A program made the translations under genes and the position numbers. A stretch of DNA of 64,000 nucleotides from Neobacillus sp. OS1-2 (GTDB lineage Bacteria; Bacillota; Bacilli; Bacillales; Cytobacillaceae): the NCBI RefSeq assembly GCF_030915505.1, contig NZ_CP133265.1, positions 3,934,001 to 3,998,000 of the forward strand, in the 5' to 3' direction. The notes under the pieces were generated by a model. It saw only the letters and a list, made by a program, of their open reading frames with translations, had not been told where the DNA came from and ran no database searches. This document shows positions 54,389 through 63,972 of the stretch, piece after piece (within the stretch, counting starts at the first letter, position 1; every line of letters starts with the position of its first letter).

Positions 54389-56418
54389 AGGCAAAAGATA
54401 TATCCGTATTAATTGTAGTTATTTTGATTGTTGCCATGATGATCATTCCACTTCCTACTTTATTACTAGATTTCTTCTTGATTTGTAATATTTCTGTGTC
54501 ACTGTTGATTTTATTGGTGGCCATGAATACGAAAGAGCCTTTGGAATTTTCAATTTTTCCAACAGCCTTGCTGTTGACCACCCTATTCCGCCTTGCACTT
54601 AATGTATCAACGACACGTTCCATTCTCTCTAAGGCGGATGGCGGGCAAGTGATTGAGACCTTTGGTTCCTTTGTAGTCGGCGGGAGCCCTGTTGTTGGTT
54701 TTGTGGTGTTCTTAATTCTTGTCGTTATCCAATTTATTGTTATCACCAAAGGGTCTGAGAGGGTTGCCGAAGTGGCCGCTCGGTTTACCTTGGATGCGAT
54801 GCCAGGTAAACAAATGAGTATTGATGCTGATATGAATGCCGGATTAATTTCTGAACAGGATGCCAGAACGCGCCGCCGAAAAATCGAAATGGAAGCTGAT
54901 TTCTACGGGGCAATGGATGGTGCCAGTAAATTTGTTAAAGGGGATGCCATTGCCGGCATTGTGATCCTAATGATTAACGTCATTGGCGGTTTTATTATTG
55001 GCATGGTCATCCATGGTATGGGTTTTGCAGAGTCAGCTAGTACCTTCACGCTTCTTTCTGTCGGCGATGGTTTAGTCTCTCAAGTACCGGCACTACTCAT
55101 TTCAACTGCAACCGGTATTACCGTTACACGTGCTGCATCCGATGGGAATTTAGGCTCGGATATTATGGAGCAAATTTTCAGTTATCCGAAGCTATTATTT
55201 ATTGTGAGTGGAACCATTCTTCTTCTTGGATTATTTACGCCAATTGGCCTCTTCCTTACGGTACCGGTGGCGGGGATTCTAATTTTTAGCGGCATAACGA
55301 TGCAAAGGTCGATGAAAAAAGAAGAATTACGCACCGAACAAATGGAAATGGCGGACATGGAGGAGGATATCCGCAGTCCTGAAAAGGTAGTCAACCTGCT
55401 CCAACTAGATCCGCTTGAATTGGAAATTGGCTATGGCTTAATTCCATTGGCAGATCAGAAACAAGGTGGCGATATTCTTGATCGAATTATCATGATTCGC
55501 CGGCAATTCGCGATTGAATTAGGATTGGTTATTCCCACTATTCGCATTCGTGACAACCTGCAGTTACCTGCGAACGAATATTTGCTCAAATTCCGTGGGA
55601 ATAAAATCGCATCCGGAGAAGTGTATTTAGATCATTATCTGGCGATGAATCAAGGGGCAGATGTGGGAGAAATAGAGGGTATTCAAGTAATTGAACCTTC
55701 TTTCGGTTTACCGGCCGTGTGGGTGACAAACGAGGAAAAACAAAAAGCCGAATTAATGGGCTATATGATTGTGGATCCACCATCTGTGATTGCGACCCAT
55801 TTAACGGAAGTATTAAAGCAGTACGCACACCACTTGCTGCATCGAGAAGAAACGAAAGAATTAATTGATAACTTGAAAGAAAGTCATCCTAATTTGGTCG
55901 ATGAACTTGTTCCCAATTTGTTATCTGTCGGGGAAATCCAGAAGGTATTGCAAAATCTTCTTCGTGAACAAATATCGATTCGCGATTTAGGGGCCATTTT
56001 TGAAACCTTGGCAGATTATTCGGTATACACCAAAGATCCTAGAGTGTTAACCGAATATGTTCGGCAGTCGTTAACACGGCAAATTACGGAACAATATGCG
56101 GATAATGGGGTCATTCAAGTATTAACGGCTGGGGCAACATTAGAAAAAGGTATTTCTGATGGGATTCAGCAAACAGAATCTGGCGGTTATTTTCTTTCCA
56201 TGGATCCGCAGGTTTCACGGAGGATTACCGAGGAACTGCATGGACAAATTGAACGAATTATCAAAGCAGGTGGTCAGCCTATTTTCCTTACATCACCGTC
56301 CATTCGGATGTATTTGAAACAATTTATTGATAAAATCATGCCCACTGTCCCTGTGCTTGCCTATACAGAGCTTGAGCCTGACATTGAGATACAAAGTATA
56401 GGAGTGGTCAACATATGA
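54385..56418 (+). CDS. flhA: FlhA, export gate protein
   Basis: 677 residues; ATGA overlap with flhB. About seven or eight membrane segments in the first 310 residues and the FHIPEP-type region (GQVIETFGSFVVGGSPVVGFVVF, RFTLDAMPGKQMSIDADMNAG) are followed by the large cytoplasmic ring domain. Receives chaperone-substrate complexes. Confidence 0.96.
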   Translation: MKAKDISVLIVVILIVAMMIIPLPTLLLDFFLICNISVSLLILLVAMNTKEPLEFSIFPTALLLTTLFRLALNVSTTRSILSKADGGQVIETFGSFVVGGSPVVGFVVFLILVVIQFIVITKGSERVAEVAARFTLDAMPGKQMSIDADMNAGLISEQDARTRRRKIEMEADFYGAMDGASKFVKGDAIAGIVILMINVIGGFIIGMVIHGMGFAESASTFTLLSVGDGLVSQVPALLISTATGITVTRAASDGNLGSDIMEQIFSYPKLLFIVSGTILLLGLFTPIGLFLTVPVAGILIFSGITMQRSMKKEELRTEQMEMADMEEDIRSPEKVVNLLQLDPLELEIGYGLIPLADQKQGGDILDRIIMIRRQFAIELGLVIPTIRIRDNLQLPANEYLLKFRGNKIASGEVYLDHYLAMNQGADVGEIEGIQVIEPSFGLPAVWVTNEEKQKAELMGYMIVDPPSVIATHLTEVLKQYAHHLLHREETKELIDNLKESHPNLVDELVPNLLSVGEIQKVLQNLLREQISIRDLGAIFETLADYSVYTKDPRVLTEYVRQSLTRQITEQYADNGVIQVLTAGATLEKGISDGIQQTESGGYFLSMDPQVSRRITEELHGQIERIIKAGGQPIFLTSPSIRMYLKQFIDKIMPTVPVLAYTELEPDIEIQSIGVVNI

Positions 56419-57782
56419 AGACAAAAAAAATTGTTGCAGATTCCATTCCCCTTGCATTAAAAATGGTCAGACAGCAATTAGGGGATAATGCGATAATTGT
56501 TAATACGAGGTCAATCAAAACAGGCGGATTCTTTGGTTTTTTTACAAAACAAAAATTTGAAGTAACCGCCTATGCTGCCGAGAAGGAAGAACCACGAGAT
56601 CATCGTACGATTGCATTAGGCTTAATTGAAAAAGCAGGAGAAAGTCTGGTTGAAAAAAGTAATCCCGACAGTCAGAAATTTGAACCTATCGAGTTAGACA
56701 GCAGAAAGATTCATATCGAAAAAAAGAGTGAACAAGTAACAATGGACAGTCAATCCGTTGATAAAGCAGAAGTAGAGGATAAAAACAACTCTGTTTTTCA
56801 TAAGAAGCCGCAAATGCTCTATCAATATTATGCACAGACGGCTGAAAAGGGAGTATCGGAGGTTGAGACTAAAACGCCTCAGTCGGTTGAAACTGAAACG
56901 GAGCTCATCAATGAAATAAAGGACCTCAGGAAAATGATGATGGTCTTTATGACGAGTGAAAAGCAGGGAAATACATCATCTACACGCCTATCCAAGTGGA
57001 TCAATCGCTTGAAAAAGAAAGGAGTAGATGATGAAGTGTTGGAATATATCGTGATTTACACGATAAATTCCATGCTGAACAGGTATGGTTCACTGGTTGA
57101 TGCCAGTGATGAGGTAATTGAAAAAGAAATGATTTCCATTATTCAAGGGATTATTGAAAAGAGAATTCCCAAAACAACGAATCCAAATGAAGATGTTCGA
57201 ATGATCAAGATCATTGGACCTACAGGAGTTGGAAAAACGACTTCCATTGCGAAACTGGCAACGGAACAAATTTTAAAACAAAAACGGAGAGTAGCGCTAG
57301 TTACAACGGACGTTTATCGCATCGGGGCGGTTGAACAGTTAAAAACCTACGCCGGAATATTAAATGTTCCGATTGAAGTGGCGCGCTCAAGTGAAGAGCT
57401 CAATCAAGCGCTTACCAATCTTGCCCATTACGACCTTATTTATATGGATACCACCGGTCGTAACTATAAAGATGAAAAAAATCGGGAATCGGTAGCGGAG
57501 TTCTTGCATCATCCGATTAAAAGTGATAATTATTTAGCCTTAAGCTTAACAACCAAGTATGAGGATCTGAGGCTGTTATTGGACGAGTTCTTGGAGAGTC
57601 CTGTCAATAAATTAATCTTAACCAAGTTTGATGAAACAACTAACTATGGATCGATTCTCAACATTGCCTATAAATACCCTTATCACATTGCCTATATAAC
57701 CAATGGACAAAGTGTACCCGAGGATATAACCGTCATTGATGCGCCAATGCTTGCTAGTTCCTTAGTGGGAGATGATTTGTAA
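56415..57782 (+). CDS. flhF: FlhF, SRP-type GTPase for flagellum placement
   Basis: 455 residues, longer than B. subtilis FlhF (366) because of an extended charged N-terminal B domain. The NG domain has P-loop GPTGVGKTTSIAKLA (near 268), TTDVYRIGAVEQLKTYA, the DTTGRNYKD region and LTKFDETTNYGSI. It overlaps flhA by ATGA and abuts flhG, its activator. Confidence 0.95.
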   Translation: MKTKKIVADSIPLALKMVRQQLGDNAIIVNTRSIKTGGFFGFFTKQKFEVTAYAAEKEEPRDHRTIALGLIEKAGESLVEKSNPDSQKFEPIELDSRKIHIEKKSEQVTMDSQSVDKAEVEDKNNSVFHKKPQMLYQYYAQTAEKGVSEVETKTPQSVETETELINEIKDLRKMMMVFMTSEKQGNTSSTRLSKWINRLKKKGVDDEVLEYIVIYTINSMLNRYGSLVDASDEVIEKEMISIIQGIIEKRIPKTTNPNEDVRMIKIIGPTGVGKTTSIAKLATEQILKQKRRVALVTTDVYRIGAVEQLKTYAGILNVPIEVARSSEELNQALTNLAHYDLIYMDTTGRNYKDEKNRESVAEFLHHPIKSDNYLALSLTTKYEDLRLLLDEFLESPVNKLILTKFDETTNYGSILNIAYKYPYHIAYITNGQSVPEDITVIDAPMLASSLVGDDL

Positions 57783-58661
57783 ATGGATCAAGCCCAAAGA
57801 CTTAGGGAATATATGCAACGCTATCAAGTTCAAGAAACGCGTAAACAGTCATCTCGCTTAATTACGATTACCAGCGGTAAGGGTGGTGTCGGTAAATCTA
57901 ATTTCACGATTAATTTTGCCTTGGCATTGAAAGCGGCCGGAAAAAAGGTGGTCGTCCTGGATTTGGATTTGTCTACTGCAAATATTGACATTCTCATGGG
58001 TGCTTCCTCGAAATATAGTCTGGCAGATGTGCTCCACCAGCGGAAATATCTCTTAGATTGTATTGAAAAAGGTGCCGGCGGGATTGATTATATTGCAGGT
58101 GGACTGGACATCAATGACCTTTTGCGATTGGACAATAGGGCCCTTGCTTTTTTTATGGACCAAATTCAAGAACTGCAATCCTATGCGGATTTCATTTTAC
58201 TTGATACCGGTGCAGGGATTTCGAAGGAATTAGTTGATTTTATCCTGGCATCTGATGAAACGATTTTGGTCACGACACCAGAACCGACCTCGGTTGCGGA
58301 TTCCTATGCTGTCATGAAGACCGTTCATCAATTCACCGCCAAATCACCGCCATTTCGATTGGTCGTAAATCGTGCTCAATCGTATCGCGAGGCTGCGGAA
58401 ACGTCAAGAACATTAAAAAACGCCTGCAATGTGTTTTTGAAAATGAAATTAACGAGTTTGGGCTTCCTAATGGAGGATGCTCATGTCCAGAAAGCTGTCA
58501 GGGCACAGTCGCCATTTTATTTATCGTATCCAAATTGTGAAGCATCAAAAAACATTAATCAAATTTTATATACGTTTTTACCAGACATGGAGGAGGCTGT
58601 TCCATCCTCTAATGGAATCCGTGGTTTTTTTGAAAAAATAATGACTTTAAGGAAATCGTAA
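57783..58661 (+). CDS. flhG: FlhG (YlxH), MinD-type ATPase for flagellum number
   Basis: 292 residues. Starts with a DQAQRLREYMQ helix that in the family stimulates FlhF GTPase, then deviant Walker A SGKGGVGKSNFTINFA, VVLDLDLSTANIDILMG and switch DTGAGIS. A C-terminal amphipathic membrane-targeting helix is plausible (RGFFEKIMTLRKS). Starts directly after the flhF stop. Confidence 0.95.
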   Translation: MDQAQRLREYMQRYQVQETRKQSSRLITITSGKGGVGKSNFTINFALALKAAGKKVVVLDLDLSTANIDILMGASSKYSLADVLHQRKYLLDCIEKGAGGIDYIAGGLDINDLLRLDNRALAFFMDQIQELQSYADFILLDTGAGISKELVDFILASDETILVTTPEPTSVADSYAVMKTVHQFTAKSPPFRLVVNRAQSYREAAETSRTLKNACNVFLKMKLTSLGFLMEDAHVQKAVRAQSPFYLSYPNCEASKNINQILYTFLPDMEEAVPSSNGIRGFFEKIMTLRKS

Positions 58662-58680
58662 AACCAGGAGGGATCACAAG

Positions 58681-59484
58681 TTGAAATCTGCTATCAATGA
58701 AACCGTTCCACACCTGCTGCTTTGGAGAACGTATCAGGAAAAACCTGATTCTCTTACGCAGGAAAAATTGGTGAAACAATATACACATTTGGTGGAACGA
58801 GTAGCAAACCGGCTGAGTATGAGCATCCCGCAGCGAATCATTCCAAAAGAGGATTTAATCAGTCTGGGCTATATCGGTTTACTCGAAGCCATCAATCATT
58901 TTGATTATCGAAAAGGCTATCAATTTGAAACGTATGGGTTATGGCGAATAAAGGGAGCCATGCTGGATGGAATTCGCAAAATGGATTGGATCCCTAGGGG
59001 CTTAAGAGAGAAAGCCAAAAAACTAAATAATGCTTTTCGTGATTTAGAGCAATCGTTAATGAGAACCCCTACGGAAGAGGAAATTAGCCACTACTTAAAT
59101 ATTTCGGCTGATGAAGTAGACCAAACCATGGCGGCTGTATCCTTTTCTACCTTGCTATCTCTTGATGAACCAATGAAGAATGGGGATGAGGATGGGAAAC
59201 AGCAAAATCGATTGGACCAACTTCAAGATGATCAGTCACCTTCCCAGGAACTGCACATGCAAAAGGGTGAACTGCAGAAATTGATTGCACTCTTTATTGA
59301 TACGATGCCAAAAAATGAAAGGCTGGTTCTTACGCTTTTCTATTTTGAGGGTTTAAGCCAAGTTGAAATTGCTGATGTGTTGAATTTGACAAAGGGCCGT
59401 ATTTCGCAAATCCATTCCAAGGCCATTCTTCGGCTGCGACAAGGCTTTGAAAAGAAAGGATATTCTTTTCACTCATTTGTATAA
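58681..59484 (+). CDS. sigD: Sigma-D (FliA/SigD), flagellar sigma factor
   Basis: 267 residues from TTG 58681 after AGGAGGG. Sigma-70 regions are clear: region 2 (ISLGYIGLLEAINHFDYRKGYQFETYGLWRIKGAMLDGIR), region 3, and region 4 with LSQVEIADVLNLTKGRISQIHSKAI. It reads the seven NCCGATAN promoters in this window and is inhibited by FlgM. It is last in the operon; cheB, cheA, cheW, cheC and cheD, which separate flhG and sigD in B. subtilis, are not here. Confidence 0.96.
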   Translation: MKSAINETVPHLLLWRTYQEKPDSLTQEKLVKQYTHLVERVANRLSMSIPQRIIPKEDLISLGYIGLLEAINHFDYRKGYQFETYGLWRIKGAMLDGIRKMDWIPRGLREKAKKLNNAFRDLEQSLMRTPTEEEISHYLNISADEVDQTMAAVSFSTLLSLDEPMKNGDEDGKQQNRLDQLQDDQSPSQELHMQKGELQKLIALFIDTMPKNERLVLTLFYFEGLSQVEIADVLNLTKGRISQIHSKAILRLRQGFEKKGYSFHSFV

Positions 59485-59503
59485 TGTTTATTTATCTTTT
59501 TTT

Positions 59504-59532
59504 TTGAAACCTTTTGCCGAATACTATATAAT
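59504..59532 (+). promoter_or_regulatory. Sigma-A promoter of ppaC
   Basis: TTGAAA (59504-59509), 17 bp, TATAAT (59527-59532), 68 bp before ppaC. Confidence 0.7.
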
Positions 59533-59599
59533 TTTCGTTAGGGTCAATCCCATAACAAGGGCTTGTCCTACATAATTTACTAGGGTTGGGAGTAGGAAC

Positions 59600-60529
59600 A
59601 TGGAAAAAGTACTTATATTTGGTCATAAAAATCCTGATACAGATACGATTTGTTCTGCGATTGCTTACGCAGATCTAAAAAAGCAATTAGGATGGGATGT
59701 TGAACCGGTCCGTCTTGGACAACTGAATGGGGAAACACAATTTGCACTCACTCAATTTCATGCTGAAATTCCCCGTTTGGTCGAAGCGGTGGCAGCTGAA
59801 GTTAACGCCGTTATTTTAGTGGACCATAATGAACGTCAGCAAAGTGCAAATGATATAAATGAAGTTCGCGTTCTCGAAGTAATCGACCATCATCGGATTG
59901 CTAATTTTGAGACAAGCGACCCCTTATATTACCGCTGCGAGCCTGTCGGCTGTACCGCGACGATTTTAAATAAAATGTATAAAGAGAACGGCAAAGAAAT
60001 GAAACCGGAAATTGCCGGATTAATGTTATCCGCTATTATTTCTGACACTTTATTATTCAAATCACCAACCTGCACACCAGAAGATGTGGCAGCAGCGCGT
60101 GAATTAGCTGGGATTGCCGGTGTTGAGGCTGAAAGTTATGGTTTAGAAATGTTAAAAGCCGGTGCAGATGTGCGCGATAAATCTGTTTCTGAGCTTTTAA
60201 CCCTTGATGCCAAGGGATTTGAAATGGGTACTAGTAAGGTCGAAATTGCCCAAGTGAATGTGGTGGACACTGCTGACGTTCTAGCCCGTCAAGGAGAATT
60301 AGAAGCAGCCATATCCACCATTATCGAAGAGAAAAACTTGGATTTATTCCTCTTTGTCGTAACCGATATCTTAACAAATGATTCGGTTGGGTTAGCCCTA
60401 GGCCGTAAGTCTGAAGCGGTAGAAAAAGCTTATAATGTAACCCTAGTCAATAATACGGCAACATTAAAGGGCGTCGTTTCTCGTAAGAAACAAATTGTAC
60501 CTGTGTTAACCGATATTTTTACAAAATAG
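59600..60529 (+). CDS. ppaC: Manganese-dependent inorganic pyrophosphatase (family II)
   Basis: 309 residues, the normal length. Splits pyrophosphate. DHH-family motifs: [23 protein letters not shown], the DHH in [24 protein letters not shown] and the C-terminal DHHA2 [11 protein letters not shown] 59600 is preceded by GGTTGGGAG. It is a housekeeping gene marking the end of the motility island. Confidence 0.97.
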   Translation: MEKVLIFGHKNPDTDTICSAIAYADLKKQLGWDVEPVRLGQLNGETQFALTQFHAEIPRLVEAVAAEVNAVILVDHNERQQSANDINEVRVLEVIDHHRIANFETSDPLYYRCEPVGCTATILNKMYKENGKEMKPEIAGLMLSAIISDTLLFKSPTCTPEDVAAARELAGIAGVEAESYGLEMLKAGADVRDKSVSELLTLDAKGFEMGTSKVEIAQVNVVDTADVLARQGELEAAISTIIEEKNLDLFLFVVTDILTNDSVGLALGRKSEAVEKAYNVTLVNNTATLKGVVSRKKQIVPVLTDIFTK

Positions 60530-60534
60530 GAATA

Positions 60535-60565
60535 AAAAACCGTTCTTCTTTTCCGAACGGTTTTT
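60535..60565. terminator. Bidirectional terminator between ppaC and the - strand coiled-coil gene
   Basis: AAAAACCGTTC (60535-60545) with GAACGGTTTTT (60555-60565), perfect 11-bp stem, 9-nt loop. Confidence 0.9.
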
Positions 60566-60572
60566 CCTTTGG

Positions 60573-61169
60573 CTAAAGTGGATCCGCTTTCTTCTTGGTT
60601 TCCTCCTTTTGATGATTCATGAGGTAAAATGTTAACGGCTGCTCGGATCCTGTCATCAATTTATAGACATAAGAGGATGTCACTTTATAGCCATCTTCAA
60701 TTTTTGACGCTAAATAATTGGTCCGTTCGAAAAGAATGGAGCGAATATGGTTCACTTGACGCGCTAATTTGTCTAATAGTGCGTCTTGATTGTCTAAACG
60801 CTTCAACACACTACCTTGTAAATCTTCTTGTTTCTCCATTTTCAGTGCTGCTGTCTTTTGTAATTCCAGTTGTTCATTCATTTGCATGGCAAGCTGTTGA
60901 TTGGCTTCCTCATTTTTCTCTAATCGATACCTTAAATCCTTCAGCTGTGTGTCTAGTTGATTCCACTGATGTACTTTTGACTCTTCGTTTTGGGAAAAGC
61001 GCATGCCTAGTTCAGCGAGTGCTTGATTAAGGGCATCATTAGCCTTTTGTTGGTCATTTATTAATTCTGCTAAGAAGTCTTGTCGTGAAACCTGCTGATT
61101 TGGCTCGTAAAGTTCTTGCCCATTTTTATATACTTCCGGATGATTCCTTCTATTTATATATAATCCCAT
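60573..61169 (-). CDS. Unknown coiled-coil protein
   Basis: 198 residues on the minus strand, with AAGGCGGAGAG before the start. Not recognised. Residues of about 25-150 are heptad-rich (Leu/Gln/Glu/Lys) and predicted coiled coil, with DFLAELINDQQKANDALNQA and LKRLDNQDALLDKLARQVNHI. The last 45 residues form a folded-looking tail (YKVTSSYVYKLMTG). No signal peptide or membrane segment. Confidence 0.65.
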   Translation of the reverse strand: MGLYINRRNHPEVYKNGQELYEPNQQVSRQDFLAELINDQQKANDALNQALAELGMRFSQNEESKVHQWNQLDTQLKDLRYRLEKNEEANQQLAMQMNEQLELQKTAALKMEKQEDLQGSVLKRLDNQDALLDKLARQVNHIRSILFERTNYLASKIEDGYKVTSSYVYKLMTGSEQPLTFYLMNHQKEETKKKADPL

Positions 61170-61313
61170 ACCACTCTCCGCCTTTATTATTTTTAGATGT
61201 GGTATTGTATGCTATTACGTACGGACATGAATGGGCTAGTCTGATTAGATTGTAAAAAATCAGCAGGAACGAGCATCATGTACACTTAAGTTGTATATGA
61301 AATTCGCAAGGGT

Positions 61314-61374
61314 TGCTATACAATTAAGAATTTACTAAAAATTATTACCCCTTAGGAGGAATTCACGGATGTAA
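61314..61374 (+). promoter_or_regulatory. Leader of the meta-cleavage genes: possible extended -10 and a start-stop mini-frame
   Basis: TGCTATACA (61314-61322) resembles an extended -10; no clear -35. Further on, AGGAGG (61354-61359) is followed 9 nt later by ATG immediately followed by TAA (61369-61374), a minimal start-stop frame about 70 bp before the hydratase gene. Confidence 0.35.
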
Positions 61375-61442
61375 GTAGAAACAAGAGTAAAGGCGATAAT
61401 ATGTTTACATATTTTTAAATGAAAAGAAGGGGAGTTAGCGTT

Positions 61443-62219
61443 TTGACGAATAAAGTAATACAATATGCAGAACTATTGGCTGAAGCAGAATCAAGTAGAA
61501 TTGGAACGGCACCACTTACGACAGTTGATTCTGAACTCACGGTAAAAGAAGCCTATTATATCCAACTTGAAAACATTAACAAAAAATTAGAGCAGGGACA
61601 AAAGGTAGTCGGTAAAAAGATTGGCTTAACCTCCTTAGCGATGCAGAACCTGCTTGGTGTCGATGAGCCGGATTATGGTCACTTGTTAAACACGATGGTC
61701 GTGGAAAATGGCGGGCGCATTTCAATAGAAAATGTCCTGCAGCCGAAGGTAGAGGCGGAAATTGCCTTTATATTAAAAAAGGAATTACGTGGACCAAATG
61801 TAACCACTCTTGATGTGATTCAAGCAACCGATTATGTCGTCCCAGCGCTTGAAATTGTTGATAGTAGAATCAAAGATTGGAAGATTAAGTTGGCTGATAC
61901 TGTTGCTGACAATGCGTCATCAGGGTTTTATGTCCTTGGCGGCAAGCCAACAAGGTTAGAAGATGTTGATCTTGAATTAATCGGCATGGTATTAACGAAA
62001 AATGGTGAACTTGTTAATACGGGCGTTGGGGCCGCTGCATTAGGAAATCCGGCGACCTGTGTTGCCTGGTTAGCTAATAAATTGGCCGAGTTTGATATTC
62101 CCCTTCGTGCAGGGGAAGTGATTCTTTCTGGTGCGTTGTCTGCAGCCGAGCCCGCACGTGCAGGTGAGTCATTTACTGCAAGATTTGCGCATATTGGGCA
62201 GGTTAGTGTCCGTTTTTAA
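61443..62219 (+). CDS. 2-keto-4-pentenoate hydratase (DmpE/MhpD family)
   Basis: 258 residues from TTG 61443, 8 nt after AAGGGGAG. It matches the hydratase/decarboxylase family: KVVGKKIGLTSLAMQNLLGVDEPDYG, the metal-binding PKVEAEIAFIL, VPALEIVDSRI and DNASSGFYVLGG. It should add water to 2-hydroxypenta-2,4-dienoate, a late step of catechol meta-cleavage. The paired gene downstream is its usual partner. Confidence 0.85.
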   Translation: MTNKVIQYAELLAEAESSRIGTAPLTTVDSELTVKEAYYIQLENINKKLEQGQKVVGKKIGLTSLAMQNLLGVDEPDYGHLLNTMVVENGGRISIENVLQPKVEAEIAFILKKELRGPNVTTLDVIQATDYVVPALEIVDSRIKDWKIKLADTVADNASSGFYVLGGKPTRLEDVDLELIGMVLTKNGELVNTGVGAAALGNPATCVAWLANKLAEFDIPLRAGEVILSGALSAAEPARAGESFTARFAHIGQVSVRF

Positions 62220-62243
62220 TAGGTCGAAAAGGGGGGAAATCAT

Positions 62244-63026
62244 TTGAGTCAATTTAAAGATATAGCCAATTATTTGATTTTAGCAGAAGTAGAAAAACGA
62301 GAAGTGGTTAAAGTCACGGCAAATCTAAAGCCTGATTTAACGGTGGAAGAGGGCTATCTTGTTCAACAGGAAATTGTTAACAGGAAATTAGAAGAAGGAA
62401 GAAGAATCGTAGGACCGAAAATGGGCTTAACAAGTCAAGCAAAAATGAAACAAATGGGGATTGAAGAACCCATATATGGATATGTGTTTGATTATATGCT
62501 GATTGAAAATGGCGGTCGGGTTCGATTACATGAAATGATTCATCCTAAAGTAGAAGCAGAGATTGCCTTTATTATCGGTGAGGACATTGAAGGTCCCGGT
62601 TTAACAGGTGCGCAGGTGTTGGCAAAAACAGCGTATGTTCTTCCAGCACTTGAAGTGATTGACAGTCGGTATGAAAACTTTAATTTTACCCTTCCGGATG
62701 TGATCGCAGATAATGCGTCCACTTCAAGAGTTATTTTCGGGACGACGTTGAAGAAACCAGAACAATTTGAACTAGATTTGGTTGGCGCTACACTTTCCAT
62801 TAACGGGGAAATCAAGGATTTAGGTGCAGGTGCTGCAGTTCTTGGACACCCGGCACATTCTGTAGCCATGCTGGCAAATATGCTGGCTAGAAAAGGGGAT
62901 AAGGTTCGAAAAGGGGATGTCATCTTAACAGGAGGAATTACCAGTGCAATCATGTTGAAAAATGGCGATGTTGTCAGTGGTAGATTCGATGGTTTAGGTG
63001 AAGTCATTTTCACCGTAACAGATTAA
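62244..63026 (+). CDS. 4-oxalocrotonate decarboxylase (DmpH/XylI family)
   Basis: 260 residues from TTG 62244 after AAGGGGGGA. Homologous to the gene just upstream (PKMGLTSQAKMKQMG, PKVEAEIAFIIG, PALEVIDSRY, DNASTSRVIFG). It is assigned as the decarboxylase because this pair normally form a complex and because a tautomerase follows; which of the two catalyses which step is less sure than the pair itself. Confidence 0.8.
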   Translation: MSQFKDIANYLILAEVEKREVVKVTANLKPDLTVEEGYLVQQEIVNRKLEEGRRIVGPKMGLTSQAKMKQMGIEEPIYGYVFDYMLIENGGRVRLHEMIHPKVEAEIAFIIGEDIEGPGLTGAQVLAKTAYVLPALEVIDSRYENFNFTLPDVIADNASTSRVIFGTTLKKPEQFELDLVGATLSINGEIKDLGAGAAVLGHPAHSVAMLANMLARKGDKVRKGDVILTGGITSAIMLKNGDVVSGRFDGLGEVIFTVTD

Positions 63027-63067
63027 AAGAGACTAATAAAGAAATATAGAAGATAAGGATGGTCGTT

Positions 63068-63250
63068 ATGCCTATAATAAACGTGCAAATGATGGAAGGA
63101 AGACCGAAAGAGAAGGTGGCCGAATTAATTTGCAATGTAACGAACACGGTTGCGGAAACGTTGGATACTCCGAAAGAGAATATTAGAGTGCTTGTGACCG
63201 AGTTTCCCAAAACTCATTGGGGTAAAGCAGGGGAACCAGTCGGGAAATAA
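63068..63250 (+). CDS. 4-oxalocrotonate tautomerase (XylH/DmpI family)
   Basis: 60 residues, the typical size. ATG 63068 gives MPIINVQMMEGR with the catalytic Pro right after the start Met, plus Arg12 and Arg in NIRVLVTEF. An earlier ATG at 63059 would bury the catalytic Pro, so it is rejected; AAGGATGG lies ahead. With the two upstream genes it makes three lower meta-cleavage steps without a dioxygenase nearby. Confidence 0.88.
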   Translation: MPIINVQMMEGRPKEKVAELICNVTNTVAETLDTPKENIRVLVTEFPKTHWGKAGEPVGK

Positions 63251-63361
63251 AGGAAATAAAATGGGAATAGTGTATGACGGCGGCGGCACGGACAATCTAT
63301 CCGGACCATGATGTCACGGGAAATCTTGTCTATTTTAACGACGTAATGGAGGAAGTTAAAC

Positions 63362-63961
63362 ATGAACAGATGTGGTTGGGTGAATCAGGATCCCTTATAT
63401 ATTCATTATCATGACCATGAATGGGGAGTGCCCGTTTATGATGATAGGCTGCTATTTGAATATTTAAATCTCGAGGGGGCACAGGCCGGGCTTAGCTGGT
63501 ATACCATTTTAAAGAAGCGCGAGAATTACCGTCAGGCGTTTGATCATTTTGAGGCTGAAAAAATTGCCCTGTATGATGAAGAAAAAATAGCCGAGCTTTT
63601 ACAAAATGAGGGAATTGTTAGGAATAAGCTGAAAGTGAATGCAGTTGTTACCAATGCCAAGGCCTTTTTAAAGATAGTCGAAGAATTCGGAGCCTTCCAA
63701 CCCTATATATGGTCATTTGTTGGCGGCAAGCCGATTCAAAATCATTTCAATGAAATGAAGGATGTTCCGGCCATGACAGAAATCAGCGATAAAATGAGTA
63801 AGGACTTAAAGAAACGTGGCTTTAAATTTGTTGGCTCAACCATTTGCTACTCGTTTATGCAGGCTACGGGCATGGTAAATGACCATATTACCAGCTGCGA
63901 TTGTTATCAAAAAAGGAATATTGCCGTTGAGGTAAATGAGAAAAGCTCACCACATAAGTGA
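63362..63961 (+). CDS. tag: DNA-3-methyladenine glycosylase I
   Basis: 199 residues, near the family size. RCGWVNQDPLYIHYHDHEWGVPV at the start (Cys and His zinc ligands), FEYLNLEGAQAGLSWYTILKKR, and the C-terminal SCDCYQ with His in MVNDHITSCDC complete the Tag fold. It excises 3-methyladenine. GGAGGAAG precedes ATG 63362. A hairpin (63939-63949 with 63962-63972) overlaps the gene end and acts as a terminator. Confidence 0.93.
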   Translation: MNRCGWVNQDPLYIHYHDHEWGVPVYDDRLLFEYLNLEGAQAGLSWYTILKKRENYRQAFDHFEAEKIALYDEEKIAELLQNEGIVRNKLKVNAVVTNAKAFLKIVEEFGAFQPYIWSFVGGKPIQNHFNEMKDVPAMTEISDKMSKDLKKRGFKFVGSTICYSFMQATGMVNDHITSCDCYQKRNIAVEVNEKSSPHK

Positions 63962-63972
63962 TGAGCTTTTCT
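63939..63972 (+). terminator. Terminator overlapping the end of tag
   Basis: Perfect 11-bp stem AGAAAAGCTCA / TGAGCTTTTCT, 12-nt loop. The left arm lies in the last codons of tag. Confidence 0.75.
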
